Below, one piece after another: positions 1 through 6,664 of a stretch of DNA of 8,319 nt. Both the position numbers and the translations under genes were made by a program. Numbering within the stretch: the stretch's first letter is position 1; each line of letters begins with the position of its first letter. Origin of the DNA: UBA4823 sp034436035 (lineage in GTDB: Bacteria > Chloroflexota > Anaerolineae > Anaerolineales > UBA4823); contig DAOTVW010000205.1 of assembly GCA_034436035.1 (NCBI GenBank), positions 1 to 8,319 of the forward strand. Direction: 5' to 3'. The notes below the pieces were generated by a model. It had not been told where the DNA came from and made no database searches. It saw only the letters and a program-made list of their open reading frames with translations.

Positions 1-28
1 TATTTTTCTCGCGGTAATATCTCATCAT
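1..28 (-). CDS. Possible start of a next operon gene (partial, 5' end only)
   Basis: After the stop codon of the Gate membrane protein (TGA at 43-41), a pair of ATG codons at 28-26 and 25-23 opens a reading frame that runs without a stop to the window edge, giving Met-Met-Arg-Tyr-Tyr-Arg-Glu-Lys-Asn. A GAGG lies about 10 bases upstream, inside the end of the preceding gene, and could act as ribosome binding site. Only nine codons are visible, so no family can be named and the frame could be chance. If real, it continues the same-strand operon with a 12-base gap. Confidence 0.35.
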
Positions 29-40
29 AAAGCTATATCC

Positions 41-1066
41 TCATCCAACCAAACGAGCTGGCGAAAAGAAGTAGCGTCTAAAACTCTTCTCGGGAACAGA
101 GTGAATCAATTTCATTATCACAAATACAGTCACAAAGGTAAAAATCAGACGTCCCCAAAGCAATCCGATAAGTTCAGCTCCAAACATGACCATAGTAATC
201 GTATCCTCGATGAGGCTATGAAGAATGCTCATCAAGGTCAAGGAAAAAAACATATCTAGCTGGGGGATTTTCCCAGATTTCGCCTCCTGAATGATTAGCC
301 CTCCACCATAAGATAATCCCAGCAGAATCCCTACCATCGTGACGGGGACCGCTGGTTCACCAATTCCAATCAGGCGCAAAACAGGTCCTAAGATTTTTAC
401 CAGCAGGGAGACAACCCCCAAAGCCTCCAATATGCGCAGCAATGCCATCAAGCCGAAAATAATGAGGAATATTGAGGCAAGGTTTTGTATTTGAGATTTG
501 ATCCATCCAAATAAGGAGGTGTCAGGAATGGAAATTGGGACTAAGATCTTGGCGGTTTCCTGGAAAGTGTTACTAACCTGGTAAAAATAGCGCAGAATCA
601 ACCCAAATAAAATGCCACCACCTATTCGCAACAGGATATGAAATCCTATACGCAGACCAGCTTTACGAGCGATGACCGCTTCAACTGGCAAACTATGCGC
701 AATCAGGCACATAGTCAATAGAATCGTTATTTGCGCCACTGTTAATGGTGTAGAAGCAATGAAGTTTACCAGCACCAATAAAGCACCGTATGTCCCTACG
801 ATTAAAGATGCCGCCCAGACTAAACCCATATTTCCAGGTAAGTCAATGATTCCCATCAATGGCTTAAGGAAGTTTCCCAGCAGGATGATTATCCCAGTTT
901 CTTCTAAGATGCGCGTCAATATGAGCAAAGGGATCATCACTTTGTACAGCTCGAGGCTAGTTTGAATAGCGTTAGTAAGTACGATTCGGCCTTCGTGTGG
1001 TATCGCCTGTAAAATCCGCATGAGCCTTTGGAATAAAATGCTTTTATTTATGACTCTCGTCATCAT
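41..1066 (-). CDS. Membrane protein with two nucleoside-recognition (Gate) repeats, putative transporter
   Basis: A 341-residue, very hydrophobic protein with about eight membrane segments (roughly 38-66, 80-102, 108-128, 138-160, 195-230, 238-260, 270-287 and 298-322). It is built as a tandem duplication: residues 46-105 (TRILEETGIIILLGNFLKPL) resemble residues 203-262 (LRILEALGVVSLLVKILGPV). Each half also carries a matching polar motif after the repeat, HSLPVE at 124-129 and HSLIED at 283-288. This architecture fits the nucleoside-recognition/Gate family, which includes SpmA/SpmB-type and nucleoside-transporter-related proteins. The transported substance is unknown for most members. The start follows the SDR stop directly (TAA then ATG ATG), with no strong Shine-Dalgarno sequence, so translation is probably coupled to the SDR gene. 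The second ATG may be the real start. From its place at the end of a catabolic operon I infer import of a substrate or export of a product. Family assignment is fairly sure, function is not. Confidence 0.75.
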   Translation of the reverse strand: MMTRVINKSILFQRLMRILQAIPHEGRIVLTNAIQTSLELYKVMIPLLILTRILEETGIIILLGNFLKPLMGIIDLPGNMGLVWAASLIVGTYGALLVLVNFIASTPLTVAQITILLTMCLIAHSLPVEAVIARKAGLRIGFHILLRIGGGILFGLILRYFYQVSNTFQETAKILVPISIPDTSLFGWIKSQIQNLASIFLIIFGLMALLRILEALGVVSLLVKILGPVLRLIGIGEPAVPVTMVGILLGLSYGGGLIIQEAKSGKIPQLDMFFSLTLMSILHSLIEDTITMVMFGAELIGLLWGRLIFTFVTVFVIMKLIHSVPEKSFRRYFFSPARLVG

Positions 1067-1834
1067 TTACCACGCAGTGCGGCCTCCGTCCACAGGGATC
1101 GAAGCTCCTGTCACAAACGAGGATTCATCGGAGGCAAGGAAGAGCACAACCTGAGCTACTTCTTCTGGAGAAGCGATGCGGTTCATTGGATGCCGCGCCG
1201 CAAAGACCTGCTTCATCTTAGCTACGCCTCCTAAATCTTCCATTTCAGCCTGTAACATCGGTGTATCCACACTTCCGGGACAAACGCAATTTACTCGGAT
1301 ATTTTGGGCGGCATGATCAAGCGCCATCGCTTTGGTGAGCAGCACCACTCCCCCTTTTGCCGCGCAATAAGCCGCTGCTCCCATACCGCCCACCAGACCA
1401 AATACCGAGGCATTATTGATGATGACACCGCCTCCCGATTTAACCATTTCCGGGATGGCAGCCCTAGACATGAGAAATGTCCCTTTTAGGTTAATATCTA
1501 CCGTTTCATCCCAGATCTCATCGGAGGTGTTAGTAACCGCGCGGTCGATATATACCACACCTGCATTGTTGAATAAAATATCCAAACGGCCAAACATTTC
1601 AACCGTTTGCTGAACTACTTTATCACAATCGGTGCTACGACGTACATCACAAGGGTAAAAAACCACTCTCTCACCAGCAAACGACAAGCAACGCAATGCC
1701 TCCCTGCCGCGTTGCTCGTTGCGCGCTGCCAAGACCACCCTCGCTCCTTCTTGCAGGAACAATCGGGCGGTAGCTAAACCTATCCCTGAAGCCCCGCCCG
1801 TGATGATAGTTACTTTTCCTTGAAGTCTAGTCAT
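1067..1834 (-). CDS. Classical short-chain dehydrogenase/reductase (SDR)
   Basis: A 255-residue cytosolic oxidoreductase of the classical SDR family, which moves hydride between NAD(P)(H) and a hydroxyl or carbonyl substrate. Visible motifs are the nucleotide-binding TGGASGIG at 12-19, NNAG at 89-92, catalytic Asn115, Ser143, Tyr156 and Lys160 (YCAAK), and the CPG motif at 185-187. The C-terminal VTGASIPVDGG is the usual family ending. After the second beta strand an Arg (AAR at 36-38) stands where NAD-specific members often have Asp, which hints at NADP(H). Length is normal and all catalytic residues are present. It starts 27 bases after the AOR stop, with a weak AAAGG close to the ATG. SDR sequence alone does not give the substrate. 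In this operon it could act on a hydroxy or keto intermediate, or on an aldehyde as an alternative to the AOR. Confidence 0.9.
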   Translation of the reverse strand: MTRLQGKVTIITGGASGIGLATARLFLQEGARVVLAARNEQRGREALRCLSFAGERVVFYPCDVRRSTDCDKVVQQTVEMFGRLDILFNNAGVVYIDRAVTNTSDEIWDETVDINLKGTFLMSRAAIPEMVKSGGGVIINNASVFGLVGGMGAAAYCAAKGGVVLLTKAMALDHAAQNIRVNCVCPGSVDTPMLQAEMEDLGGVAKMKQVFAARHPMNRIASPEEVAQVVLFLASDESSFVTGASIPVDGGRTAW

Positions 1835-1861
1835 TGACCTTTATCATCTTTCCGCATGGGA

Positions 1862-3736
1862 TCAATCCAATCCTAACTCTGCCCGTTTTTCTGGAGTGGG
1901 CATTCCCGTTACGGGGTCCCACCCTCGTGTTTGGTAGTATTCCTGCATTACCGAATTAAATTCATGGAACACACACTCTGGCGTATTGCTGTATTTACCA
2001 AAGGCCGGAACTTCCAACATACGAGCGGGCAGCATATCATCTTTCGCAGAGAGGCCCTCTCTGCCATTGAACAGCCGTTGCAGATTGATCACTCGCTCGC
2101 CAATCTTGAGTAACTCGGCGCCGTCAATATCCCAACCAGTGAGATTTGCGATAATTCCAGCCCAATGATCCACCGTGACTCCGGCATACATGTAGAACTT
2201 ACACGTACCGAGCACATCGGGCAACACCAACCCATCTTGCAATAGGCTGACGGCAGATCCTTTACCAGCTTCATCCCAACGATCCACTTTATTCGGATCA
2301 GGAAGCCCGTATTTCTGTAAGCCCCAATCCAATTTGCCGCGATCCCATGCCATACCCTCTAAGGGATGGATGTGGCACATACCCCGGTTGGAGGTAGCAT
2401 AGGTGATAGCTAAAGCTTTTCCAGAGCGTGGATCGTGAGCCGGGGCTTCCAGCCCTCTCCCATGGATAGCAAATTCATCTGCACCACGGCCGATCTTCCT
2501 TGCTGCGTTTCTCACACCCTCTGCTAGCAAATTTCCGATTCCTTCCCGATAAGCGATCATCCTCAGAATAGTGGGGAGTATCTCCGCATTTCCCCACCGC
2601 AAATCAAGGCCCTGGCAATCTTCTTTGGTGAGCAACCCTTTCTCGTAACATTCCATAGCAAAAGCAATTGCCGATCCAGTCGAGATGGTATCCAGTCCAA
2701 GCTCATTACATAAATACGTGGCGTGGACAGCAGCATCCATATCCTCATTTAGTATATAAGCCGTGAAACAGGAAATGGATTCGTATTCCGCGCCGCCATG
2801 TTTGGGGGTTTTCCGGCGTTCATTCTCGACGTGTACTTCACGCGCACAAGCGATGGTACAGCCTTTGTAGCAACCATAACCGCGGATGAAATTGTGAGTC
2901 TGAAAATGGTCAAACAATTCTTGCCCTTTCCCCCAAGAGTTAGATTGCCAGTTCTTGGTGGGCCAATCACCGCCGTCATCATTGCTGGGGATATCGCCAA
3001 TCGTCCCAAATTCCTGCAGACCAAGGAACATGGGGTTTAATTTAATTTCATCATGAGTTTGTTTGAGGAATTTCTTATAATCTTCTGGGTCAGCAGCGAC
3101 TACCTTTTCCTTACCCCGTACCGCTACAGCCACCAGATTTTTCGAGCCCCACACCGCTCCAACACCACATCGTCCAGCAGCACGGTCATCCGCCATGACA
3201 GAAGCAATTTTCACCAGATGCTCACCTGCCGGTCCAATGCATAACACACAAAAGCGTTTATCTCCTAATTCTTCACGAATAGCAGCACTTTTTTCGGAGA
3301 CCGTCTTTCCCAGAAGATGATCGGCTTTATGAAACACAACATTTTGACCGCGAATCTCAATCATCACTGGCTGCGGGGACTTCCCCTTTATAATGACATA
3401 GTCAAACCCAGCTTTTTTCAATTCCGGTCCAAAATCGCCTCCCACGCGGCACTCGCCCCATAACCCTGTAAGCGGTGACTTAAAACACAACTCAATTGAT
3501 CCGCCTCCGGGCACTTCGCTGAGGCTGAGCACACCGGTCGCTAAGACCATGAGGTTTTCTGGACCCAGTGGGTCTATGCCTGGCTTTAATTCATCATAAA
3601 GAATCTTAGCCCCATAACCAACTCCGCCTAAAAACTTCCGAGAGAGCTCCGCTGAGACATCTTCAATGTGAGCCTCCCATCGATCCAAATCTATGCGGAT
3701 CTGTTTACCAGCATAACCTTTCAATTCGTTTTCCAT
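1862..3736 (-). CDS. Aldehyde:ferredoxin oxidoreductase family protein (tungsto-bispterin enzyme)
   Basis: A 624-residue member of the AOR family. These enzymes oxidise aldehydes to carboxylates with a tungsten (rarely molybdenum) bis-pterin centre, pass electrons through one [4Fe-4S] cluster to ferredoxin, and work in the cytosol of anaerobes. The N-terminal domain has GPENLMVLATG (58-68), KSPLTG (86-91) and IGPAGEHLVKIASV (167-180), followed by GAVWGSKNL (193-201). Cluster ligands appear to be Cys289, Cys293, Cys297 and Cys512. The first two are separated by three residues, not the two of the canonical CX2CX3C. The pterin motifs are NELGLD (344-349) and DVLGTC (507-512), each with a deviation from DXXGL(C/D). 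GAEYES (315-320) and CHIHP (454-458) fit the Glu and His active-site regions. Start: ATG with GGAGGAG just upstream. It is preceded after 45 bases by a MoaD-like gene, its likely cofactor partner. The substrate is unknown; my inference is an aldehyde produced by the upstream lyase. Confidence 0.93.
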   Translation of the reverse strand: MENELKGYAGKQIRIDLDRWEAHIEDVSAELSRKFLGGVGYGAKILYDELKPGIDPLGPENLMVLATGVLSLSEVPGGGSIELCFKSPLTGLWGECRVGGDFGPELKKAGFDYVIIKGKSPQPVMIEIRGQNVVFHKADHLLGKTVSEKSAAIREELGDKRFCVLCIGPAGEHLVKIASVMADDRAAGRCGVGAVWGSKNLVAVAVRGKEKVVAADPEDYKKFLKQTHDEIKLNPMFLGLQEFGTIGDIPSNDDGGDWPTKNWQSNSWGKGQELFDHFQTHNFIRGYGCYKGCTIACAREVHVENERRKTPKHGGAEYESISCFTAYILNEDMDAAVHATYLCNELGLDTISTGSAIAFAMECYEKGLLTKEDCQGLDLRWGNAEILPTILRMIAYREGIGNLLAEGVRNAARKIGRGADEFAIHGRGLEAPAHDPRSGKALAITYATSNRGMCHIHPLEGMAWDRGKLDWGLQKYGLPDPNKVDRWDEAGKGSAVSLLQDGLVLPDVLGTCKFYMYAGVTVDHWAGIIANLTGWDIDGAELLKIGERVINLQRLFNGREGLSAKDDMLPARMLEVPAFGKYSNTPECVFHEFNSVMQEYYQTRGWDPVTGMPTPEKRAELGLD

Positions 3737-3738
3737 GG

Positions 3739-3745
3739 CTCCTCC
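3739..3745 (-). promoter_or_regulatory. Ribosome binding site of the AOR gene
   Basis: GGAGGAG on the minus strand lies 3 bases before the ATG at 3736-3734. It is a strong anti-SD match and fixes the AOR start, although the spacer is on the short side. Confidence 0.7.
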
Positions 3746-3781
3746 AAATATATGTTTATTGGGAATGATAATCTTTCCAAT

Positions 3782-4060
3782 TCAACCACCTGACAAAGCC
3801 TTGAGCAAGACTACTTCGATCCCATCATGAAGCGGGGTGTTGAGATCCTGGATCACTTTATTATCAACCACCAGATAAACCGCTCCTCGAAAAGCGCCTT
3901 TTTGAACATCCCAGAGATACGCGGGCAGCTTAGGCCCCCAACCCTCACCAATGATGGTTAAAAGGTCCTTCGCTGTCGCGTTTTCCGGAAGTTCAAATTC
4001 CAGGGGTTCTCGTCCGAAGTAATCTCGCAGATCACCGATGGGCTTCAAAATTATTCTCAT
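3782..4060 (-). CDS. MoaD/ThiS-family sulfur carrier protein
   Basis: A 92-residue beta-grasp (ubiquitin-like) protein. The evidence is size, the opening MRIILKPIGDLRDYFG, the middle LPENATAKDLLTII typical of MoaD, the DGIEVVLLKALSGG ending, and a C-terminal Gly-Gly. In this family the last glycine is adenylated and converted to a thiocarboxylate by a MoeB/ThiF-like enzyme and donates sulfur, in MoaD to form the dithiolene of molybdopterin. It sits 45 bases upstream of the AOR gene, an arrangement that suggests service to tungstopterin synthesis for that enzyme. No MoaE or MoeB gene is in the window. The ATG at 4060-4058 has only a weak ribosome binding site, but an in-frame TAG 15 bases upstream (4078-4076) and no other start codon leave little choice. 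ThiS or another sulfur-carrier role is possible but less likely next to an AOR. Confidence 0.85.
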   Translation of the reverse strand: MRIILKPIGDLRDYFGREPLEFELPENATAKDLLTIIGEGWGPKLPAYLWDVQKGAFRGAVYLVVDNKVIQDLNTPLHDGIEVVLLKALSGG

Positions 4061-4131
4061 ATCTTGCTGTATTCTCTAACTGTCTTATCCTTCATCAACC
4101 AAAGAAAATACCAATTACAAACCAGAGTCGA

Positions 4132-5025
4132 TTAAATCAAACCCAGGCTATCCAGAATCGCTCTCAATTCCTCCTGGAGTTGAGAATCTGGAAGTAATAA
4201 AGGTTTACGCGGCTCACCAATAGACATTCCCCGCATCATTAATCCGGCTTTGGCTAATTGTACATACTTACCGGATGATTCGAAGAGACTCGTGAGTGGC
4301 AGGATTTTATAATACAATTCTTTTGCTCGATTAAAATCTTTTTGTTCCACCGCGAGATCAAATAACTCTACACAAAGTTCTCCAATCAAGTTTGCTGGTG
4401 CAGCAATCCAGCCTTCAATGCCCATTTGAAACATCTCAAGCACAAGCGTGTCACAACCGCATAATACTTCAATCTTGTCACCACAACGGCGCATGATCTC
4501 CGATACTCGTTGCATCTCTCCGCTGCTTTCTTTTATCGCCACAATGTTATCAAACTCAGCCAGGCGCGCCACCGTCGCGGGGAGAATATCCGATTTAGAA
4601 GTGCCAGGGTTGTTATACACAATAATCGGGATAGAAACGCTTTGAGCTAAAGTAGCAAAATGCTGATAGAGCTCTTCCTGAGAAAGACTGCCGTAATAGG
4701 GCGAAACTACCATCACACCATCAGCGCCTGCATCCTTTGCCCTCTGAGCATTTTGAATTGTTTCACGGGTAGAGCAAGCGGCTGCACCGATAATGACGGG
4801 AACTTTTTGATTGACTTCATCTAATGTTATCTCCATAACGCGTGTGCGTTCCGCCTCCGTCATAAAAGCAAACTCTCCAGTGCTTCCATTGGATATGATG
4901 CTATGAACACCACACGTGTCTATAAGATAACGAATATGCTTTCTCAAAGCTAATTCATCCAGATCGCCCTTACCATCAAAAGGCGTACAGGTTACAGCAA
5001 AAACTCCTCGATATTTTTTTTCCAT
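4132..5025 (-). CDS. DHDPS/NAL-family Schiff-base lyase or deaminase (not DapA-like in its substrate site)
   Basis: A 297-residue (beta/alpha)8 class I lyase of the DapA/N-acetylneuraminate lyase superfamily, at the usual length. Visible are NGSTGE (46-51), PYYG (109-112), YNNPGTS (137-143) with catalytic Tyr137, and IKESSG (164-169) with Lys165 as Schiff-base lysine. The arginine that holds the substrate carboxylate in true DapA (YNVPGR) is Thr142 here, so lysine biosynthesis is unlikely. Known alternatives in this family are pyrroline-4-hydroxy-2-carboxylate deaminase (giving 2-oxoglutarate semialdehyde), 4-hydroxy-2-oxoglutarate aldolase, and sugar-acid lyases or dehydratases. Its place 22 bases after a DAO-family FAD enzyme favours the deaminase of hydroxyproline breakdown, by inference. 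Several of these reactions release an aldehyde, which fits the AOR downstream. The start has GGAGG with a 7-base spacer. Confidence 0.9.
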   Translation of the reverse strand: MEKKYRGVFAVTCTPFDGKGDLDELALRKHIRYLIDTCGVHSIISNGSTGEFAFMTEAERTRVMEITLDEVNQKVPVIIGAAACSTRETIQNAQRAKDAGADGVMVVSPYYGSLSQEELYQHFATLAQSVSIPIIVYNNPGTSKSDILPATVARLAEFDNIVAIKESSGEMQRVSEIMRRCGDKIEVLCGCDTLVLEMFQMGIEGWIAAPANLIGELCVELFDLAVEQKDFNRAKELYYKILPLTSLFESSGKYVQLAKAGLMMRGMSIGEPRKPLLLPDSQLQEELRAILDSLGLI

Positions 5026-5032
5026 TACAAAT

Positions 5033-5037
5033 CCTCC
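5033..5037 (-). promoter_or_regulatory. Ribosome binding site of the DHDPS-family gene
   Basis: GGAGG on the minus strand, 7 bases before the ATG at 5025-5023, lies in the 22-base gap after the FAD enzyme. It is a near-ideal Shine-Dalgarno sequence and settles the start. Confidence 0.75.
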
Positions 5038-5047
5038 ATAAAATAAT

Positions 5048-6205
5048 TTAATGTGACTTATTGAAACGGGAGAAAGACAAATTCCCTAAGGGTATGTCTG
5101 TTGTTTCTTTTGTTATGAGTTGACTGATTAATTTTCCAGTAATTGGCGCTTCAGTGATCCCAATACCTTCATGCCCTGCAGCGATATACAGCCCTTCAAT
5201 GGTATCGACAGCCGATATAATCGGTAATAAATCAGGGGTATAAGGCCGGAAACCCGCCCATGTGCGAATGGCGGTTACATTTGCTAGGTCCGGGAAAAAC
5301 CGCAAATTGCGCTTCATCATTTTGGATACCACGGTAGGATCTACGGAAGCATCAAAGCCGACAAATTGACGGCTGCTGCCCAAAATCAAGTTGCCATTTT
5401 TCACTTGTTGAACATTGGCTGCCACCGCTACACCACTGCTACTTCCATCCCTCACCGAGTCCATATAACCGGCGGCAAGCAAAATCTTGCAAGAGAAATA
5501 GTCCCCTGGCAATGGAGCAGTGACAACCATTGTCCCTTTCCGGGGTAAGATTGGGACCTCCAGCTGGACGGTATTGGCAACTTGTCCACTCCATGCACCG
5601 GCGGCAATTACCACATTGCCGGTTGGAATACGCCCTTGCACCGTTTGTACTGCAGTTACCCTCTTCTGATCCGCTGAGCACTCAATGCCAATAGCCTCAC
5701 GAAAGGTTTCAATCACAGAGCCACGTTCCCGGGCAGCGCGTGCTAACGCCTGGGTGGTGTAAAGAGGATTAACTTGGGCGTCATCCTCAAAATAAGCCCC
5801 ACCCCCAACATCCGCAGCAATGCGGGGTTCCATCGCAATTAATTCATCTGGACTTAAAATTTGGCACCTTACCCCCCATTTTTGTAAACGACGAACCGTC
5901 TCACCAAAGGATGCCATACTTTGTGGCTGTTCGACGATGGCGATGCTGCCTGTCTCCCGATATTGAATGTCAATTGGAAGAACCTGGCTGAGTTCTTGAT
6001 AAAGACGTTTGCTTTCTCTGGAGAGATAGAGGTGGGTTTCCGGTTCTTCCCATGTGACAATGTGAGTCATACCAGCTTTCGATGCGCCGGAACCTAAAGC
6101 GCCTTTCTCTAGCAGGTGAACACGAACACCTGCTTGCGTGAGATAATAGGCGCAGGCGCAACCCACAATTCCACCACCTATAATGACAACATCTGGATAA
6201 GTCAC
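5048..6205 (-). CDS. DAO-family FAD-dependent amino/imino acid oxidoreductase (D-hydroxyproline dehydrogenase-like)
   Basis: A 385-residue flavoenzyme of the D-amino acid oxidase/glycine oxidase family. The N-terminal Rossmann fold shows VVIIGGGIVG (6-15) and Glu33 at the end of the second strand, which binds FAD ribose. AAGAWS (201-206) and the C-terminal RTWAGFRPYTPDLLP (314-328) and GHEGIGITEAP (344-354) are typical of this family, including the beta subunit of D-hydroxyproline dehydrogenase and related glycine and sarcosine oxidases. The region aligned with the covalent flavin cysteine of monomeric sarcosine oxidase has no Cys, so FAD is probably bound non-covalently. No partner subunits are beside it, so it may act alone or use separately encoded partners. 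The start is GTG, chosen because AAGGA lies 7 bases upstream and an in-frame TAG at 6229-6227 blocks longer forms. A role converting a D-imino acid to a pyrroline carboxylate is inferred from AcnX upstream and the lyase downstream; another D-amino acid is possible. Confidence 0.88.
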   Translation of the reverse strand: MTYPDVVIIGGGIVGCACAYYLTQAGVRVHLLEKGALGSGASKAGMTHIVTWEEPETHLYLSRESKRLYQELSQVLPIDIQYRETGSIAIVEQPQSMASFGETVRRLQKWGVRCQILSPDELIAMEPRIAADVGGGAYFEDDAQVNPLYTTQALARAARERGSVIETFREAIGIECSADQKRVTAVQTVQGRIPTGNVVIAAGAWSGQVANTVQLEVPILPRKGTMVVTAPLPGDYFSCKILLAAGYMDSVRDGSSSGVAVAANVQQVKNGNLILGSSRQFVGFDASVDPTVVSKMMKRNLRFFPDLANVTAIRTWAGFRPYTPDLLPIISAVDTIEGLYIAAGHEGIGITEAPITGKLISQLITKETTDIPLGNLSFSRFNKSH

Positions 6206-6212
6206 AAGTTTG

Positions 6213-6217
6213 TCCTT
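6213..6217 (-). promoter_or_regulatory. Ribosome binding site supporting a GTG start
   Basis: AAGGA on the minus strand with a 7-base spacer to the GTG at 6205-6203. It decides the unusual start of the FAD enzyme, since no in-frame ATG exists between this point and the upstream stop at 6229-6227. The resulting N-terminus begins just before the FAD-binding strand, as expected for the family. Confidence 0.7.
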
Positions 6218-6238
6218 AATAAATCTCTAAAATGATGT

Positions 6239-6664
6239 TCATTCTAACGGATTGACCAAGATGGTTCCATCCGGTTGAACGATCAAATTATCTCCATCTT
6301 GAATATTCTCGATATCTTCCTGAGAGACGATTACCATGGGTAAGGTTTTGTGATACAGTTCTTCCGCTACGATTGCACCTAAAGCTAAAATAGGGTCGGT
6401 CTTGCAATTGATGATTGCAGCAGGCGCACTTCCATTGCGGATGCTTTCCATCAAAACTGCGCTTCCGGTGCTTGAACCTTTTCCGGTAGGAAACACAAAT
6501 ACTTTCCCTGTAATAACAGTTCCAGAGCATTCATGCCGTCGGTCAATGACTTCTCCAGTTATGGGGTCAACACCTCCCCAAAAACTAATTGGCTGGTTAG
6601 AGACAACTGCCTGCCCTTTGGCTTCTCCAGAAACAATGGGTTTACCCTTTATGACCTGACTCAT
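6239..6664 (-). CDS. Aconitase X small subunit (DUF126 swivel domain)
   Basis: A 141-residue protein matching the small subunit of AcnX, the swivel domain that closes over the active site of the large subunit. Key visible parts are PISFWGGVDPITGEVID (25-41), VFVFPTGKGSSTGSAVL (55-71) with the conserved Gly- and Ser-rich loop GKGSSTGS at 61-68, the SAPAAII stretch (79-85), and ALGAIVAEELY (94-104). The loop serine is thought to serve in catalysis as in aconitase-type swivel domains. Its ATG overlaps the stop of the large subunit by four bases (ATGA), and GAGGTG lies 5 bases before it within the large-subunit gene. This implies translational coupling and equal production of the two subunits. 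In many bacteria the two AcnX parts are fused into one chain; here they are separate. Length is normal and nothing is truncated. Confidence 0.93.
   Translation of the reverse strand: MSQVIKGKPIVSGEAKGQAVVSNQPISFWGGVDPITGEVIDRRHECSGTVITGKVFVFPTGKGSSTGSAVLMESIRNGSAPAAIINCKTDPILALGAIVAEELYHKTLPMVIVSQEDIENIQDGDNLIVQPDGTILVNPLE

Noticed and set aside
672..965. Open frames on the plus strand, such as 672-965, 2798-3040 and 6402-6659, and out-of-frame minus strand ones such as 2749-3024
   Set aside because: They lie inside well-supported genes with clear family motifs, show no recognisable protein features and have no independent ribosome binding sites.
4061..4131. Internal promoter in the 71-base gap before the MoaD-like gene
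   Set aside because: A TTGATT-like box is present, but the sequence 17 bases later (TAATTG) is a poor -10 element and the first box overlaps the stop codon of the upstream gene.
4132..5025. Annotation of the DHDPS-family gene as dapA (lysine biosynthesis)
   Set aside because: The substrate-binding arginine is replaced by Thr142, and no lysine genes are adjacent.
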